A DNA stretch of 64,000 nucleotides from a gamma proteobacterium L18 (lineage in GTDB: Bacteria > Pseudomonadota > Gammaproteobacteria > Pseudomonadales > Pseudomonadaceae), in NCBI GenBank assembly GCA_000497835.1, contig KI547169.1:124138-188137 (forward strand). Direction: 5' to 3'. Positions 62,247 through 64,000 of the stretch are shown piece after piece. How positions within the stretch are numbered: the stretch's first letter is position 1; each line of letters opens with the position of its first letter. A model generated the notes under the pieces. That model was not told where the DNA came from, ran no database searches, and saw only the letters and a program-made list of their open reading frames with translations. Made by a program: the position numbers and the translations under genes.

Positions 62247-63029
62247 ATGGCCCATTCAATGAGCGCCCCCAAGGAGCAGTTGGTTGCCAACGCCCATGCG
62301 CAAATGCGCCGCGCCTTGCCCGACAGCACATGGACACCGCGCCAGAAGCTGGCGCTGACCTGCCGGATTTTGTTCGAGAATGGCCATGATGCCGGCCTTG
62401 CCGGGCAAATCAGTGCGCGCGGCCAACAAACAGGAACATTTCATACCCAGCAGCTAGGGCTGGGGCTGGACGAAATAACGGCGGGCAATCTGCTGCTGGT
62501 CAACGAGGACCTGGACGTGTTGGAAGGCCAGGGCATGGCCAACCCAGCCAACCGCTTCCACAGTTGGATCTACGCCGCGCGCCCGGATGTGAACTGCATC
62601 ATCCACACCCACCCCACCCACGTCACAGCGCTGTCGATGCTGGAGGTCCCCCTGCAGGTCTCGCACATGGACCTGATGCCCCTCTACGACGACTGTGCCT
62701 TCCTGCCAACATGGCCGGGCATTCCGGTGGGCAACGAGGAAGGCGAGCTGATCGCAGGTGCCCTGGGCGACAAGCGCACCATCCTGCTGGGCCACCACGG
62801 GCATGTCTGCACCGGCAACACCGTGGAGCAGGCCTGCATGCTCGCGCTGCTGATCGAGCGTGCCGCGCAACTGCAACTGCTGGCCAGTGCGGCAGGCACG
62901 ATCCGCCCCATCCTGCCCGGACTTGGCCAGGAGGCCCATGACTGGATATCCACACCGCGCCGGGAAGCGGCCGCGTTCAACTACCAGGTCAGGCGGCACT
63001 TGCGCAAACACGCGGACTGCCTGGACTGA
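62247..63029 (+). CDS. class II aldolase/adducin family protein
   Basis: 260 aa from ATG 62247 (AAAGGA seven nucleotides upstream). Zinc-binding HTHPTH at 120-125 and LGHHGHVC further on are the metal-site marks of class II aldolase/adducin enzymes such as fuculose-1-phosphate aldolase and decarboxylating relatives. FHSWIYAARPDVNCIIHTHP is typical. The substrate is unknown. It forms a two-gene unit with a DapA-family enzyme (35-bp gap), pointing to cleavage of a sugar acid or keto acid. Confidence 0.85.
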   Translation: MAHSMSAPKEQLVANAHAQMRRALPDSTWTPRQKLALTCRILFENGHDAGLAGQISARGQQTGTFHTQQLGLGLDEITAGNLLLVNEDLDVLEGQGMANPANRFHSWIYAARPDVNCIIHTHPTHVTALSMLEVPLQVSHMDLMPLYDDCAFLPTWPGIPVGNEEGELIAGALGDKRTILLGHHGHVCTGNTVEQACMLALLIERAAQLQLLASAAGTIRPILPGLGQEAHDWISTPRREAAAFNYQVRRHLRKHADCLD

Positions 63030-63064
63030 TTAGGCATTACTCAACACCAATGAAAGGACTCAAC

Positions 63065-63952
63065 ATGGTCAACGCAACCATCCACGGCATCATCGGCTAT
63101 ACCGTGACCCCCTTCGAGGCCACCAGCGACCAGCTTGACCTGGGCGCCCTGGGGCGCACCATCGATCGCATGATCGAGGGCGGCGTACACGCCATCGCGC
63201 CACTGGGCAGCACTGGCGAGGGCGCCTACCTCAATGACCGTGAGTGGGACCTGGTGTGCGAGCACAGCCTTCAGCACGTAGCCAAACGGGTCCCTACCAT
63301 TGTCAGCGTCTCCGACCTCACCACCGCCAGCGCTGTAAGGCGCGCACGCTACGCGCAAGCTCACGGGGCCGACGCCGTCATGGTATTGCCAGTGTCGTAC
63401 TGGAAGCTGAGCGATGCCGAAATCCGCCAGCATTACCAGGCGATAGGCGACAGCATCGACATTCCGATCATGCTCTACAACAACCCAGCCACCAGCGGCA
63501 CCGACATGTCGGTAGAACTGATACTGGACATTTGTCGCACAGTGCCCAACGTCACCATGGTCAAGGAAAGCACGGGGCAGATCGAGCGCATGCACCGGCT
63601 GCGCGAGTTGAGCCAGGGCGAGGTACCGTTTTACAACGGGTGCAACCCCCTTGCGCTCGAAGCGTTCAAGGCCGGGGCCAGCGGGTGGTGCACGGCAGCG
63701 CCTAACCTGATACCCCAGCTGACCTGCCAACTGTATCAAGCCATGCGCTCGGGCGACCTGGACAAGGCCCAGGCACTGTTTGACCAGCAACTGCCGCTGC
63801 TCTCGTTCATCCTCAAGGGTGGGCTGCCGGCCACCGTCAAAAGCGGCCTGGCCCTGACCGGGCTGGTGGTGGGCGACCCGCGCCTGCCAGTGCAACCGCT
63901 GGATGATCAGGCAGAACGGCAGTTGTGGGATCTGCTGAGCGAGTTGCGCTGA
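63065..63952 (+). CDS. dihydrodipicolinate synthase (DapA) family aldolase/lyase
   Basis: 295 aa from ATG 63065, with AAAGGA six nucleotides upstream; an ATG at 63050 lies before that site. The TIM-barrel class I aldolase motifs are present: GSTGEG (48-53), Tyr138 in MLYNNPATSG, Schiff-base Lys167 in MVKESTG, and GCNPLALEAFKAGASGW. Not the housekeeping dapA by context; its partner is a class II aldolase. Specificity cannot be told. Confidence 0.85.
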   Translation: MVNATIHGIIGYTVTPFEATSDQLDLGALGRTIDRMIEGGVHAIAPLGSTGEGAYLNDREWDLVCEHSLQHVAKRVPTIVSVSDLTTASAVRRARYAQAHGADAVMVLPVSYWKLSDAEIRQHYQAIGDSIDIPIMLYNNPATSGTDMSVELILDICRTVPNVTMVKESTGQIERMHRLRELSQGEVPFYNGCNPLALEAFKAGASGWCTAAPNLIPQLTCQLYQAMRSGDLDKAQALFDQQLPLLSFILKGGLPATVKSGLALTGLVVGDPRLPVQPLDDQAERQLWDLLSELR

Positions 63953-63975
63953 GGCGGTTGGCCGCAAAGGCGCCC

Positions 63976-64000
63976 ACAAAAAAAGCCCGCATCGCTGCGT
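63976..64000 (-). terminator. partial terminator at the right edge
   Basis: CACAAAAAAAGCCCGCATCGCTGCGT at the window end reads, on the minus strand, as a GC-rich stem 3' half followed by TTTTTTTGTG. It probably ends a gene arriving from the right; the hairpin is cut by the window edge. Confidence 0.5.

Overview
The window is chromosomal DNA of a Pseudomonas, most likely of the P. putida group. The support is high G+C coding sequence with strongly GC-rich third positions, the typical Pseudomonas order rpsF-rpsR-rplI-dnaB, rnr-rlmB, purA-hisZ-hflC-hflK-hflX-hfq-miaA-mutL-amiB-tsaE-nnrD / queG / orn / rsgA / motAB / rhdA / psd / serB, a complete braC-type branched-chain amino acid transporter, and many P. 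putida-style REP hairpins (core like GGGAGCGGGCTCTGCCCGCG) in almost every convergent or terminal gap.

Layout. 1-2271: end of ureG, a HupE/UreJ permease, an AGE-family sugar epimerase. 2395-3162: a YdfG-like SDR. 3163-3930: a 0.77 kb gene-free region with a cluster of DnaA-box-like nonamers, a possible promoter and a strong hairpin. 3931-9019: livFGMHK (minus strand) behind an excellent sigma-54 promoter. 9530-12236: pncB, azurin, a GntR-like palindrome with a 24-codon ORF, and a LOG-family phosphoribohydrolase. 12237-18962: a three-gene transglutaminase / circularly permuted ATP-grasp / DUF2126 operon. 19132-21008: a lower-G+C three-gene island that looks like a pore-forming toxin with two duplicated membrane immunity proteins. 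21297-31156: ygiQ, dnaB, rplI, DUF2232, rpsR, rpsF, rlmB, rnr. 31372-31730: two tandem tRNA-Leu(CAG) genes, each with its own promoter and terminator. 32002-44908: the long purA to nnrD minus-strand series. 44975-50849: queG, an inserted AurF-type diiron oxygenase with its reductase and a class I amidotransferase, then orn and rsgA. 51135-56894: a stand-alone TIR-like protein, motB (frameshifted near its end), motA, an HDOD protein, rhdA, psd. 57074-63952: a PilZ-like protein, serB, a YtjB-like membrane protein, and a class II aldolase / DapA-family pair.

Most of the window is conserved housekeeping: translation and ribosome maturation, tRNA modification (miaA, tsaE, queG), replication and repair (dnaB, mutL), cell-wall hydrolysis, flagellar stator, NAD and phospholipid metabolism. 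The accessory genes sit in small pockets between conserved blocks. The best candidates for something new are the putative toxin/double-immunity island (19132-21008), the AurF-like oxygenase plus dedicated reductase (46051-48025), the isolated TIR-like gene (51135-51533), and the DnaA-box cluster (3312-3810). All functional calls are from sequence reading alone; no searches or structure predictions were run.
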